The notes: a model not told the origin generated them from the letters alone. A DNA stretch of 64,000 nucleotides from Alteromonas pelagimontana (GCF_002499975.2 NZ_CP052766.1:1302001-1366000), one strand, 5' to 3'. Counted from the stretch's first letter, positions 8,759 to 17,938 are shown. Numbers and translations: made by a program.

Positions 8759-9226
8759 TTAATCCCGCTGCGCCTCCGCGGCGCTATGTGCTTCAGTACC
8801 CCATAGTGGCACGGTGGAAAGACTGTGCTTAAAGCTGCCGGAGGTTTCTTTTGTGGAGTATGCCAGATACATCAGCGTCTGGTTTTCCGCATCAAGAATA
8901 CGTCTTATCTTCATGGCTTTAAAAAAAATGCTCTTTGATTTGGTGAAGAGTACTTCACCGTTTTTGCTCTTATCTATTTGGGCAATCATTTCGTTGGTGA
9001 TTGGACCCGTCTGGCGACACGCGATAGAGCTGTCAGAAGGGTCTGAAAGGTCAAGGTTGGCTTCGATACTGGATACATGACAGGTGACTCCTGTCACTAT
9101 CGGATCGTTAAAGGCATCCAGCTTAATATCTTTGGTAGTGAATACGCCCAGTGATACATCACCGACTTCATTACTATCACAACCGACGAGCATCAGCATC
9201 AGTAAAATACAATATATTGAGCGCAT
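8759..9226 (-). CDS. creA: CreA family lipoprotein
   Basis: A 155-residue protein that follows the CreA family throughout. The conserved blocks are DAFNDPIVTGVTCHVS, IACRQTGPI, LFTKSKSIFFKAMKIRRI and a C-terminal LSTVPLWG. The N-terminus ends in MLVGCDSN, so the protein is probably lipidated and exported, whereas many CreA proteins carry a plain signal peptide. CreA is widespread and has no assigned function. No partner gene is seen beside it. Confidence 0.9.
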   Translation of the reverse strand: MRSIYCILLMLMLVGCDSNEVGDVSLGVFTTKDIKLDAFNDPIVTGVTCHVSSIEANLDLSDPSDSSIACRQTGPITNEMIAQIDKSKNGEVLFTKSKSIFFKAMKIRRILDAENQTLMYLAYSTKETSGSFKHSLSTVPLWGTEAHSAAEAQRD

Positions 9227-9734
9227 GGTAATGCCTTCCCAGTTGAGTTATTTTTATCCTGCCACCTTGGAAGTCGATAAAAAGCAGATTTTTATCAGAA
9301 TTATCAGGTGGCTCAGCCGTAATATCTTCATTCGTAACCGAACGGAATTCAGGATACCCTGAATCACATCATAGTGTCACTCTCCGGGTGCGAATGAGTA
9401 CATGGTGCTAGACGTCATCTACATTGAGATACAACTACTGAGTGCTAAAGCGGTCATTCGGAGTTTAAAAAGGATCCCTCGCCCTTTGCGCTTGTGAGTC
9501 ACGAGTCGTTAGTTGCTTTCTTTCTTGTTAAAGATAACTCTGCAACTATGCTGGTCATTTGAAATATAAGAGCCCATTGTTCTAATACTAATCCACATGG
9601 ATTAGTATTAAATGTTTAGTTTTCAGTAAACCCATGACTCCCACATGACCTGCGGAAGCACCGCCAATCGGCTTTTACGCGGATAATCGATTTACTTAAC
9701 GAACAACTAAGAAGAGAAGCTTTCAAATTGAAAT
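9227..9734. other. Intergenic stretch with a perfect palindrome
   Basis: About 500 bases between creA and the MerR-type regulator. The only structure I can support is the palindrome at 9583-9610, listed separately. Short frames here lack ribosome sites. Confidence 0.4.
9583..9610. repeat. TACTAATCC-family palindrome, minimal copy
   Basis: TAATACTAATCC (9583-9594) and its exact complement GGATTAGTATTA (9599-9610) flank the four bases ACAT. The same end sequence begins three longer copies at 18649, 42868 and 59927. This copy looks like the two ends joined with the middle lost. Confidence 0.75.
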
Positions 9735-10130
9735 TCAGCCTGCACATGACTTAAGCTCTTGTAAAATAGTACAGTCCTGAATTTGATGATGCGTACAGGA
9801 TGAGGCTAATTTGACGAGCGAGGCTTCTAACATAGCTAATTCTCGCTGGGTTTGCTGAACGCGGGCGAGTTGATCAGCAATTATGTTATCCACCTCTGTG
9901 CAGGAGGCGTTCGGGTTTTGCTGCACATCAAGCAGGCGCTTAATATCGTCAATAGCGATGTTCAGTTCTCTGCACCGACGAATAAATACCAAGGTCTCAG
10001 CATCCTTTGCCCGATAGTGGCGATAGCCATTAGCGGCTCTGTAAGGAGGGGGAAGTAGACTTATCTTCTCGTAATAGCGTATTGTCTTAGCTGGAACTTT
10101 CGTAGCGGTAGTAAGTTCACCTATTTTCAT
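9735..10130 (-). CDS. MerR-family metal-responsive regulator (CadR/PbrR/ZntR-like)
   Basis: A 131-residue regulator with the MerR helix-turn-helix (MKIGELTTATKVPAKTIRYY) and a dimerisation helix. The metal loop has Cys112 and Cys120, the positions used in CueR. At position 77 it has Cys where CueR has Ser, and it ends ILQELKSC much like CadR and PbrR. Cys77 is the mark of sensors for divalent ions (zinc, cadmium, lead), so copper sensing is less likely although annotation pipelines may call it CueR. It is divergent from a TonB-dependent receptor 77 bases away, and its probable target promoter begins two bases from its own start codon. Confidence 0.88.
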   Translation of the reverse strand: MKIGELTTATKVPAKTIRYYEKISLLPPPYRAANGYRHYRAKDAETLVFIRRCRELNIAIDDIKRLLDVQQNPNASCTEVDNIIADQLARVQQTQRELAMLEASLVKLASSCTHHQIQDCTILQELKSCAG

Positions 10131-10131
10131 C

Positions 10132-10162
10132 TTGATCTTCCAGTTACGGTAACCTTTATACT
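10132..10162 (+). promoter_or_regulatory. MerR-type promoter and operator for the TonB receptor
   Basis: TTGATC (10132-10137) and TATACT (10157-10162) are good -35 and -10 boxes separated by 19 bases, the over-long spacer typical of MerR-activated promoters. The spacer contains the dyad GTTAC-G-GTAAC (10143-10153). The ATG of the receptor follows about 45 bases downstream. Confidence 0.72.
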
Positions 10163-10207
10163 GAAGCTTAACATTTATCCAATATTATTTGGTGCAGCAA
10201 GACGATT

Positions 10208-12232
10208 ATGATTTCTTTTTCACGTTCTGCCTTAGCGTTTCTTTTTCTTGGTCCGACATACGTTAGTTACGCCGAGCAACCTGCTTTACCACCTTCGCCA
10301 GCAAACAGCACAGAAGCGCCTCAACAGCCCCAGCACGACAATGAGCAGGAGCATACAGAAGAAGTGGAGAAAATTATTGTCCAGGCCACCCGCTCGGGTC
10401 GCATTGCCGACGAACAACCGATACGTGTAGAGCTTATTAACCGTGAAGAAATACAAGAAAAGGCTGCCATGCGGCCCGGAAATATTTCGATGCTTGTTGC
10501 TGAAACGGGTGGTGTTCGCATGCAAACTACATCACCGGCTTTGGGAAGTTCAAATATACGGCTACAGGGCATGTACGGTAGGTATACTCAGTTACTTGCT
10601 GATGGTCTGCCCCTCTATGGAAACCAGGCTGCATCAATCGGATTACTCCAAATTCCGCCAACAGACCTCGGCAGAGTAGAAATTATCAAGGGTTCAGCAT
10701 CATCCCTTTATGGTGGTTCAGCACTAGGCGGCGTAATCAATCTGGTTTCACGACGACCTGGCGACGAGGCAAACGGCGAGGCGTTGGTTAATCTGACAAC
10801 CCGAGACGGACAAGACGTTACTACCTATGCAGAAAGCCCAATTGGGGAATCGCTAAAGGGATCGGTGACCGCCGGCGCGCATCGTCAGAACGAGGAAGAT
10901 ATTGATAATGATGGCTGGGTAGATCTGGCTGGATACGAACGATACACCGTTCGCCCCAGATTGTTTTGGGAAGGCGATAATGGAGAAAACCTCTATGCTA
11001 CTGCCGGGTTCATGACAGAGAATCGTAATGGAGGGACGTTACCTGGACACTTTGTCGCAGACGGCAGTTCATTTGAACAAATTCAGGATTCTGAACGCTT
11101 TGATGGTGGGCTGGTATACACCATGCCTGTATCCACTTCGATTACCTTTAATTCCAGAGCGTCAGCCATGGTGCAGCAGCATGATCACGTGTATGGCGAT
11201 GTTAAAGAAGATGATAAGCATGAAAGCTACCTTGTTGAAACCAGTTTGTCCGGTTTCAGTGACCACAGCGACTGGGTTATAGGCGTTGCTTACCAGTCTG
11301 ACATTTTTCAGTCAGTTACCTTTCCTGAATTTAACTACACTTACGATGTTCCGGGTATATTTGCACAGCTGGATTATGAAACCACCGATACCCTGACAAC
11401 CTCTTATAGCGCCCGTATTGATGAACATAGCGAGTATGGCACACAGTTTAGTCCTCGGGTGTCATTGCTATATCGGCCGGGAGATTTAACCATCAGGGGG
11501 TCGTACGGGCAAGGCTATTATGCGCCCACGCCGTTTGTAGAAGAAATTGAAGCTGCTGGTTTATCCCGGCTTGAAAAACTTCAGGATTTACAAGAGGAAC
11601 AAGCGGAAACCGCTTCCCTCGACTTGACCTATACTTTTGATAATATCGAAACCAGCCTGACGTTATTTGCCTCAAATGTAGAAAATGTGACACAACTTGA
11701 CGCTTTCGCGTCAGTCAACAGCGACGTACTGAACAGAGTTAGACTGGTCAATGCTGAAGGAGAAAGCCGCATTCGCGGTTCAGAAGTTTTGCTACGTTAC
11801 TACTGGCAGGATATAAAACTTACCGCAAGCTATTTATATCTGGATGCAACCGAAGTAACTGCCGATAACTCAGGCAGAAGAAAAATGGCGTTGACGCCAC
11901 AGCACTCAGCGGGTTTTGTTGCCATGTGGGAAAAACACGAGAGCTTTCGCGCGGGGTTTGAGGCTTACTACACCGGCCCGCAACGACTAAATGATAACCC
12001 TTATATTGATACGTCTAACCCATACTGGCACCTTGGCCTAATGGGCGAAATTACAGTGGGAAATATAAGCTGGTTTATTAACCTGGAAAACTTGCTGGAC
12101 GTTAAACAAACTGATGAGCACCCGCTACTTCTACCAAGCAGAGCACCGAGTGGTCAATGGACGACAGATATTTGGTCGAGAAACGATGGGTTTGTTGCCA
12201 ATGCAGGTTTTAGAATTAAATTTGGAGAGTAG
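10208..12232 (+). CDS. TonB-dependent outer-membrane receptor
   Basis: A 674-residue receptor with a signal peptide (cleavage near SYAEQ), a short acidic linker and a TonB-box-like EKIIVQATRS. The plug domain contains IRLQGMYGRY and VEIIKGSASSLYGGSALGG, followed by a 22-strand-type barrel ending in FRIKFGE. It should import a metal chelate or other large ligand across the outer membrane using TonB energy. The ligand cannot be read from the sequence. The divergent MerR-family gene and the 19-bp-spacer promoter suggest metal control. No transporter for the inner membrane lies beside it. Confidence 0.9.
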   Translation: MISFSRSALAFLFLGPTYVSYAEQPALPPSPANSTEAPQQPQHDNEQEHTEEVEKIIVQATRSGRIADEQPIRVELINREEIQEKAAMRPGNISMLVAETGGVRMQTTSPALGSSNIRLQGMYGRYTQLLADGLPLYGNQAASIGLLQIPPTDLGRVEIIKGSASSLYGGSALGGVINLVSRRPGDEANGEALVNLTTRDGQDVTTYAESPIGESLKGSVTAGAHRQNEEDIDNDGWVDLAGYERYTVRPRLFWEGDNGENLYATAGFMTENRNGGTLPGHFVADGSSFEQIQDSERFDGGLVYTMPVSTSITFNSRASAMVQQHDHVYGDVKEDDKHESYLVETSLSGFSDHSDWVIGVAYQSDIFQSVTFPEFNYTYDVPGIFAQLDYETTDTLTTSYSARIDEHSEYGTQFSPRVSLLYRPGDLTIRGSYGQGYYAPTPFVEEIEAAGLSRLEKLQDLQEEQAETASLDLTYTFDNIETSLTLFASNVENVTQLDAFASVNSDVLNRVRLVNAEGESRIRGSEVLLRYYWQDIKLTASYLYLDATEVTADNSGRRKMALTPQHSAGFVAMWEKHESFRAGFEAYYTGPQRLNDNPYIDTSNPYWHLGLMGEITVGNISWFINLENLLDVKQTDEHPLLLPSRAPSGQWTTDIWSRNDGFVANAGFRIKFGE

Positions 12233-12357
12233 ACAGTGTGTTGCCCTGGCTTCTTTTAAGGCAAGGAGAACGTCTTCTTAAAGACGTTGCACTTAGCCAT
12301 TCCACAGATCGTTGATTTGAGCAAATATGGAAAAGCAATTTAACAGCAAGTCAGAGA

Positions 12358-12425
12358 GAGATCGCGAATGAGCTTAAGCGATAAGTGAAGGTTTCTTAGC
12401 CGAACTGCTGGAGCATGGATGCTCC
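12358..12425 (-). repeat. Dispersed repeat, copy B
   Basis: This is the inverted partner of the repeat at 2659-2727. It begins immediately next to the point where the HxlR-like fragment loses its similarity to that family. An insertion or recombination there may therefore have truncated the gene. Confidence 0.7.
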
Positions 12426-12427
12426 GG

Positions 12428-12507
12428 CAATTTCCATTTACCATCAATGATATTAAGCGCTTTCCCGATTTCTTCTGCCGCTGTCGCTGGCGTCCAGTTT
12501 TTTTCAT
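12428..12507 (-). pseudogene. Remnant resembling the N-terminus of an HxlR-family regulator
   Basis: A minus-strand frame reads EEIGKALNIIDGKWKL, close to the HxlR family start (ALxIIGGKWxL). It is joined to the ATG at 12507 only if one base is restored in a run of seven A. After KWKL the similarity stops where the dispersed repeat begins. A small dyad CCTAC-AGT-GTAGG lies just upstream at about 12520-12532, as expected for an operator. The match is short, so the family call is tentative. Confidence 0.4.
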
Positions 12508-12582
12508 ATTTATTTCGTTCCTACAGTGTAGGTAATCCCAAAAACTTACCGCCAGGTAAGCCCCTGACAATTTCGTAAGTAG

Positions 12583-12657
12583 TTGGTGTCATCGCGAGCT
12601 AGTTCTATTACAGGAACAGAGTATGTTATAGACGGTGGAACTGTCCCTACAGCCTGA
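12583..12657 (+). pseudogene. C-terminal remnant of a short-chain dehydrogenase
   Basis: In one frame these bases read LVSSRASSITGTEYVIDGG and then TVPTA before the stop. This matches the end of classical SDR enzymes (LASDEASxITG, then VDGG). The frame is closed by a stop codon just upstream, and nothing else of the enzyme is left. HxlR regulators often sit divergent from SDR genes, so this fragment and the one on the other strand may be the two ends of a deleted pair (inference). Confidence 0.7.
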
Positions 12658-13029
12658 TTTTCAGCAAAAAGTAGGCTAGAGACGCAAAGTTTACTACACT
12701 CATTTTGTGATAGCCCATGTTGATATAATTCACTATCAGCTTTACTTTTGGTGTTGCTAACAGCCAGCCTAATGGGAGGAAGATGCTTTGGCTGCCGCCT
12801 GCTCGCTCAATAGCAATCTTTGACCTGTCAGGCAGACCTTTGCGACCTAGACCTTCTCGAAATAGCGTCAATTTTTTATTAGTGAAAATAAGATGATAAT
12901 AAACAACGGAACTGTCTCTATGAGTAATAAAGCTTTATCTTTTAGAAACTTATCAACGGCTACGTGCTGTTCTCCGGTAAAGAAAAGGGCGATGGCTTCC
13001 CCGAATAAACACTTTACCCGCTTGAATAA

Positions 13030-14112
13030 AAGCTTAGCAAAACGGTTTCTTGCTTATTGTTACTTAGTTGCTCGCAACTCTATGCCTCAGATTCCGGAGC
13101 CATCATTAATGAAGAAGTCGCTCAGCTACTTTCTGAATCAACTGCTAGCGCTGTCTCCGTTGCGTTTGTTTCAGGAAATTCCATTAAGACTTATCACTTT
13201 GGTGAATTTCATAATGGCGAAAAACCTTCTGATGAAACACTTTATGATATAGGCTCAATTACCAAAACCTACACGGGATTAGTTCTTGCTCAGGCAGTTG
13301 CCGATGGTTTAGTTAATCTTGATGATCCCGTTTCTCGATACCTGCCACAAATAAATCGCAAAGCAATAGAATTTGAGGAAACAGAAATTACAATTCGAGA
13401 CTTGGCTACACATTTGTCGGGTTTACCCACGGATTTATCCTGTAATGAGCCGACTATGCACCCAAAATTGCGTTTGGACTGTTGTTTACAACATGATGAT
13501 AAAGATCTTCTGAACCAACTGAATAATTATAATTTGGCAACTAAGCCAGGAACAAATTACCGTTACTCCAACGTCGGCGTGCGGATTCTTGGAACCATTC
13601 TTCAGCAAGTTTACGATAAGCCTCTTGAGCAACTATTTGAGAAATTTGTATTTCAGCGGACGGGCCAATCCGATACTCACGCTACATTGTCGATTCAGAA
13701 GCGCGCTAGGTGGCGGCAGGGTGAGCACGAAAACGGTATCCCACCGCCCGATGCGTCAGCTTACTTCAACGCTGCTGGCGGCTTGAAGTCAACGGTCACT
13801 GATATGGGCAAATATCTCTAATTTTATATGCAGGAAGATAACAAACTAGCTGAAAGAGCACTTACTCTGCTCGCCGGAGAAAGAGACGGACTAGGTCGGG
13901 CATTCATCTGGAATACATTTCAATTAGATACTGAAGGCCAGTATTATCACGGCGGAGGGACATTCGGAACGTCTTCGTGGGTCTCGCTCTACAAGCGAAA
14001 GAAACTTGCTGTATTTTTAGTCACTCCGTATGTATCCGCCTCAATGCAAGAAGAGCTAAATGATGTGTCTAACCGCATTATCAAACGGTCTCGCCAAATT
14101 GCAGAAGACTAA
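13030..14112 (+). pseudogene. Serine beta-lactamase-type hydrolase, broken by an in-frame stop
   Basis: The frame encodes a class C beta-lactamase/penicillin-binding-type hydrolase with SITK (SxxK, nucleophile serine), YSN (second motif) and HGGG near the end. A TAA at 13819-13821 interrupts it (MGKYL, stop, FYMQEDN), and the same frame continues to 14112, so one nonsense change divides it. The start is also doubtful. The frame opens at 13030 with a signal-like KLSKTVSCLLLLSC, but its only early initiation codon is TTG at 13057, and a one-base loss upstream may have removed the original start. Natural read-through cannot be excluded. Confidence 0.82.
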
Positions 14113-14540
14113 AACGCCGAAGCTGTAAGGAAGATGGTCCTTCAACCGTCGGACACAACGGCGCCAATAATGGGTGGCTCACCAACTAAGGATTTGACCT
14201 TTCCCTGAATGCCGGCGCAACCTATTGTAGAGGCCATTATGGATATTACAGTTGCGGATGCCGTGGAAAGGATTTCACCTTGATGTGCAATTTCCAGACA
14301 TGTTCTTTGATGCTGGTAAGTAGCCGAATCTCCTATCTGGCGGCTTTATATCATCCGGCAAGAGTGCAGTCCGTCTAATCGCCAGATTTCGTTTGCCACA
14401 AAACTACGCAACCTGTATAACTAAAGTATTTTACTGCTTTGTCACCTTCAAGAACATGCATCACACAAGTAACATCGCGCGGTACTAACCCATTTATAAA
14501 TCAGTAGGCCAATTAGATGGCGCTGTAGAAAAGAGAGATT
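14113..14540. other. Intergenic stretch, no gene recognised
   Basis: About 430 bases between the broken hydrolase gene and rsbQ. No frame of useful length or ribosome site is seen. The promoter of the rsbQ-kinase pair should lie near its right end, but I cannot define its boxes with confidence. Confidence 0.4.
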
Positions 14541-15341
14541 ATGAGCGTTTACCTTCGTAATAACATAAAAGTTATCGGTAACGGGTCAACAGCAATTGTA
14601 TTCGCTCACGGTTTTGGCTGTGACCAAAACATGTGGCGGTATCTGGCACCGTCATTTACCGATCGCTTTAAAGTGATACTGTTTGATCTGGTGGGCAGTG
14701 GCAAATCGGATCTTTCAGCTTACGATTATGAAAAATACAGTTCACTGCACGGTTATGCAGATGATCTCATTGAAATAATTGATGAAGTCACTGATAAACC
14801 GGTAATTTTTGTAGGACACTCAGTTAGCACCATTATCGGCTTACTCGCCTCTGTAGACGCTCCGGATAAGTTTACGTGTCAAATCATGATCGGCCCATCA
14901 CCATGCTACATTAACGAGGGTGATTACATCGGCGGATTTTCACGTGCCGATGTGGAAGAATTATGTAATACCATCGACAGTAACTACCTGGGCTGGTCTA
15001 GCACGATGGCACCTGTGATTATGGGCGCTCCGGAGCAGCCTGAGCTCGCAGAGGAACTCACCAACAGTTTTTGCAGAACAGATCCAAAAATTTCTCAACA
15101 TTTTGCGCGAGTTACGTTTCTGTCAGATCATCGTGACGCTTTACCAAAATCGGTCACACCAGCTTTAATTTTGCAATGCAGTGATGATTTTATTGCCCCC
15201 CGCACTGTTGGGGAATATATGCAAAAAGAGATGCCTGATGCAGAATTACGCATTATTGACAATGTGGGCCATTGCCCGCACCTGAGTGCCCCTCACGCGA
15301 GCATTGAGGCTATTGAGAACTATCTTAAAAAGTTTTATTAA
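14541..15341 (+). CDS. rsbQ: RsbQ-like alpha/beta hydrolase
   Basis: A 266-residue alpha/beta hydrolase that follows Bacillus RsbQ closely. It has the oxyanion region FAHGFGCDQNMW, the nucleophile Ser94 in GHSVS, the acid in LQCSDDFIAP and the histidine in VGHCPH. In Bacillus RsbQ acts with the PAS-domain phosphatase RsbP to switch on the energy-stress sigma factor, probably by supplying or modifying a small ligand; plant KAI2 and D14 hormone receptors share the fold. Here the next gene, 12 bases downstream, encodes a PAS-containing hybrid kinase, so the hydrolase-PAS pairing is kept but the output differs. Confidence 0.9.
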   Translation: MSVYLRNNIKVIGNGSTAIVFAHGFGCDQNMWRYLAPSFTDRFKVILFDLVGSGKSDLSAYDYEKYSSLHGYADDLIEIIDEVTDKPVIFVGHSVSTIIGLLASVDAPDKFTCQIMIGPSPCYINEGDYIGGFSRADVEELCNTIDSNYLGWSSTMAPVIMGAPEQPELAEELTNSFCRTDPKISQHFARVTFLSDHRDALPKSVTPALILQCSDDFIAPRTVGEYMQKEMPDAELRIIDNVGHCPHLSAPHASIEAIENYLKKFY

Positions 15342-15353
15342 CCGTAGGCTGCA

Positions 15354-17306
15354 ATGAATACTATTCCGGATCTGCCATCGTCTTTCGAGCATGCAGCCTG
15401 CGGATTAGTCACCACTGAAGCGGACGGGACGATTTGCAGAGCCAATTCAACATTCTGTAAATGGTTTAACTTTACGCCCGATGAACTCATCGGGAAAAAG
15501 AAGATTCAGGAACTGTTTACAGTTGGAGGGCGGTTTTTTCACCACACCCACTGGGCTCCGCTGTTGCAAATGCAAGGTTCTGTCGCCGAAGTACAAATTG
15601 ATATGGTGACAAGTGACGGCGAAACATTGCCCATGCTCATTAATGCATCCCGCGCAAAATATAGTGATAAAACGTTCGATCAACTGGCGTTTTTTGTTGC
15701 GACCGATAGGAAGAGTTATGAGCGGGAATTAATTGCCGCTCGTAAATCTGTGGAAGATTCTTTAGCTGATTTACGTGACACGCAGAAAAAGCTGCAAGAA
15801 AGTCGTGATTTTTTAAGCATTGCGATCCATAGCGCGAGAATGGGTATCTGGTCCCAAGACATAGCGTCTAATCAGGTAAGCTGGAGCCAGGAACTTCAGC
15901 ATTTGACAGAACTGACCGACAGTACGCGCTGGGCAACTTCCGAAGACTTCTATCGCTTAATACATGAAGATGACCGAAGTAAGTTTGAAGATGCAATACA
16001 TAACGCCATCCAAACAAAATCTGATTACGCTATTGAATTTCGGCTTCAACACGCATCGGGAGACTGGTTGGTTATGGAGGGACGCGGTCACGCGACCTAT
16101 TCTGACGGCGGAGAAGTTATTTCTGTTTTTGGCATCCTCATTGACATTTCGGATCGCAAAGCGACAGAAAAGCAACTCCATGACTTAAATCAGCAGTTAT
16201 CCCTTGCTGATCGCCGAAAAGATGAGTTTTTAGCTACCCTGGGGCACGAGCTACGAAATCCGTTAGCGCCAATCAAAAATGTATTAGAAATTATGCGATT
16301 GAAAGAAACTGAGGATTCTTTTATGCATTGGTCGCGGGATATTATTGAGCGTCATGTGTCGCAAATGACTCATCTTATTGATGACCTGATGGAAGTTTCG
16401 CGCATCTCCCAAGGACGTGTGGAACTAAGGAAGCAGCAGATCGATATCAATGAAATGATGCAAAACGCGGTGGAATCGTCTCAGGCTCTAATGCTGGAGC
16501 AAAATCACACGCTTACTGTCACTGAGCCAGAACACCCTATTATTATTGATGCCGATCCAACCAGAATTATTCAAATTATTTCGAACTTACTTAATAACGC
16601 TGCAAAATATACCCCTGACGGAGGACGAATTCATCTGCGCGCTTTCCAGGAAGGTGACGAAGTGGTGTTGTCCGTAAGTGATACGGGAATTGGTATTCCA
16701 CCGGAGCAACTTGGCAATATATTCAATATGTTCTCGCAACTTGCGCCAGCGCTAGAACGCTCCCACGGTGGCTTAGGTATTGGTCTTGCACTGGTAAGCG
16801 GGCTGGTAAAGCTACACGGCGGGACAATATCGGCACGTAGCGAAGGTGAGGATAAAGGCAGTGAATTTATTGTACGATTACCTATTGTGACTCCGTCTGA
16901 AGTTCTTGCTCCACAACACAGCAGAGCGAGGCCCGAGAATGCGGAAAGTAGAAGAATTTTGGTTATCGATGACAATGTTGATGCTGCTGAAAGTCTTGCA
17001 TTTTTGTTAGGCGCTAACGGTCATACAACCCTGAGCGCTCATGACGGAATAACCGGGGTTGAGCTGGCAGCAGAATTCAGACCTGAGGTCATATTATCTG
17101 ATATTGGCCTTCCAGATATAACGGGCTATGAGGTCGCAACACGTATACGTCAAAACGCGTGGGGCAAAGAGGTCTATCTCATCGCTACGACTGGCTGGGG
17201 CCAGGACAAAGATAAGCAGCTAGCTGGCGCAGCTGGATTCGATAAACATTTAACTAAACCCATCGATTTTCAAGAACTCAATTCGATACTGAAAGAGCTG
17301 CGTTAA
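15354..17306 (+). CDS. PAS-PAS hybrid sensor histidine kinase with receiver domain
   Basis: A 650-residue hybrid kinase with no clear membrane helix. Domains in order are PAS (about 9-125), a coiled linker, PAS/PAC (about 155-275), HisKA with the phospho-accepting His298 in GHELRNPLAP, an ATPase domain (NLLNNAAKYTP, DTGIGIPPE, HGGLGIGLAL) and a C-terminal receiver with Asp583 in LSDIGLPD. The N-terminal PAS would be the place for a ligand made or carried by RsbQ, encoded 12 bases upstream. No response regulator or phosphotransfer gene follows, so the downstream partner must lie elsewhere. Confidence 0.93.
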   Translation: MNTIPDLPSSFEHAACGLVTTEADGTICRANSTFCKWFNFTPDELIGKKKIQELFTVGGRFFHHTHWAPLLQMQGSVAEVQIDMVTSDGETLPMLINASRAKYSDKTFDQLAFFVATDRKSYERELIAARKSVEDSLADLRDTQKKLQESRDFLSIAIHSARMGIWSQDIASNQVSWSQELQHLTELTDSTRWATSEDFYRLIHEDDRSKFEDAIHNAIQTKSDYAIEFRLQHASGDWLVMEGRGHATYSDGGEVISVFGILIDISDRKATEKQLHDLNQQLSLADRRKDEFLATLGHELRNPLAPIKNVLEIMRLKETEDSFMHWSRDIIERHVSQMTHLIDDLMEVSRISQGRVELRKQQIDINEMMQNAVESSQALMLEQNHTLTVTEPEHPIIIDADPTRIIQIISNLLNNAAKYTPDGGRIHLRAFQEGDEVVLSVSDTGIGIPPEQLGNIFNMFSQLAPALERSHGGLGIGLALVSGLVKLHGGTISARSEGEDKGSEFIVRLPIVTPSEVLAPQHSRARPENAESRRILVIDDNVDAAESLAFLLGANGHTTLSAHDGITGVELAAEFRPEVILSDIGLPDITGYEVATRIRQNAWGKEVYLIATTGWGQDKDKQLAGAAGFDKHLTKPIDFQELNSILKELR

Positions 17307-17332
17307 GTAAAGACTCCCACACCATAAATTAT

Positions 17333-17890
17333 TTATGGCTGTTGAATCATTAACTGAGGCCATATTTCGCGCCACCTTTTATTCTGGATGCGACTAATAA
17401 AAGCCTCGGGATGCGGATTAAGTGGGTTAATTTTAACAGTTAAAGACCAGTTTTCGTGTAAACCGAATGGTGCGAGAAAAGTCAGCTTGTCATCAAAATT
17501 TATTCTCACCCCTACACACCTTGGCACCTCTAACCAGTGCGCCACTGCCTCAGCTGTCGAGCGGTAAGGAGAGTGTCCGTGAACCAGATGCATTCGCGCC
17601 TGATTTCGCACTTGCCACTTAACATTCGGTAGTTGCTCTTCAAGTATGGATTCAGCGCGCTGCTCCGCTGCAAAACTGGTGTCGGTGCTGTCAAAATAAA
17701 CGACATCAATATCGTTGAGCGGCGTCATGTGCAATTTGCCATGAAGATGATCCCAGATGGCGTTGCGCAGAAACCCAGCGCTAATATAGCCGCCGGGTAA
17801 CCGAAGTGATCGCACCGCTTGCAGGCACTGCTGCCTGAAATTATCAGCATTTAAAAGAGCCGCGGTACGTTGCTCTTCTACGTTCATCAT
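17333..17890 (-). CDS. Nucleotidyltransferase family protein (DUF925/NTP_transf_6)
   Basis: A 185-residue protein with the family signatures ISAGFLRNAIWDHLHG, TPLNDIDVVYFD (the paired metal-binding aspartates) and WQVRNQARMH, and later CVGVRI. These are conserved bacterial proteins with a minimal nucleotidyltransferase core; the substrate is unknown. It lies on the same strand as the PAP2 gene, 48 bases after it, and may be co-transcribed. It converges on the hybrid kinase gene with about 25 bases between the ends. Confidence 0.88.
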   Translation of the reverse strand: MMNVEEQRTAALLNADNFRQQCLQAVRSLRLPGGYISAGFLRNAIWDHLHGKLHMTPLNDIDVVYFDSTDTSFAAEQRAESILEEQLPNVKWQVRNQARMHLVHGHSPYRSTAEAVAHWLEVPRCVGVRINFDDKLTFLAPFGLHENWSLTVKINPLNPHPEAFISRIQNKRWREIWPQLMIQQP

Positions 17891-17938
17891 AAATTTCTCT
17901 ACGCTGGTAAAGCCACAACCATTGCATATCGTCAGCCG

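Noticed and set aside
9735..10130. Naming the MerR-type regulator cueR
   Set aside because: Cys77 replaces the serine that copper sensors carry, so a divalent-metal sensor is more likely; the exact metal stays open.
12647..12871. A 74-codon minus-strand frame in the decayed region
   Set aside because: No ribosome site and no motif; it overlaps the end of the SDR remnant on the other strand.
12637..12920. Repeated GGAACTGTC near 12637 and 12905, considered as ends of an insertion sequence
   Set aside because: The two copies are in direct, not inverted, orientation, only about nine bases long, and the first is simply the codons of the SDR C-terminus.
12893..13252. A 119-codon open frame starting before the beta-lactamase-type pseudogene
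   Set aside because: It overlaps the pseudogene in another frame, lacks domain features, and its apparent N-terminus does not resemble a signal or known family.
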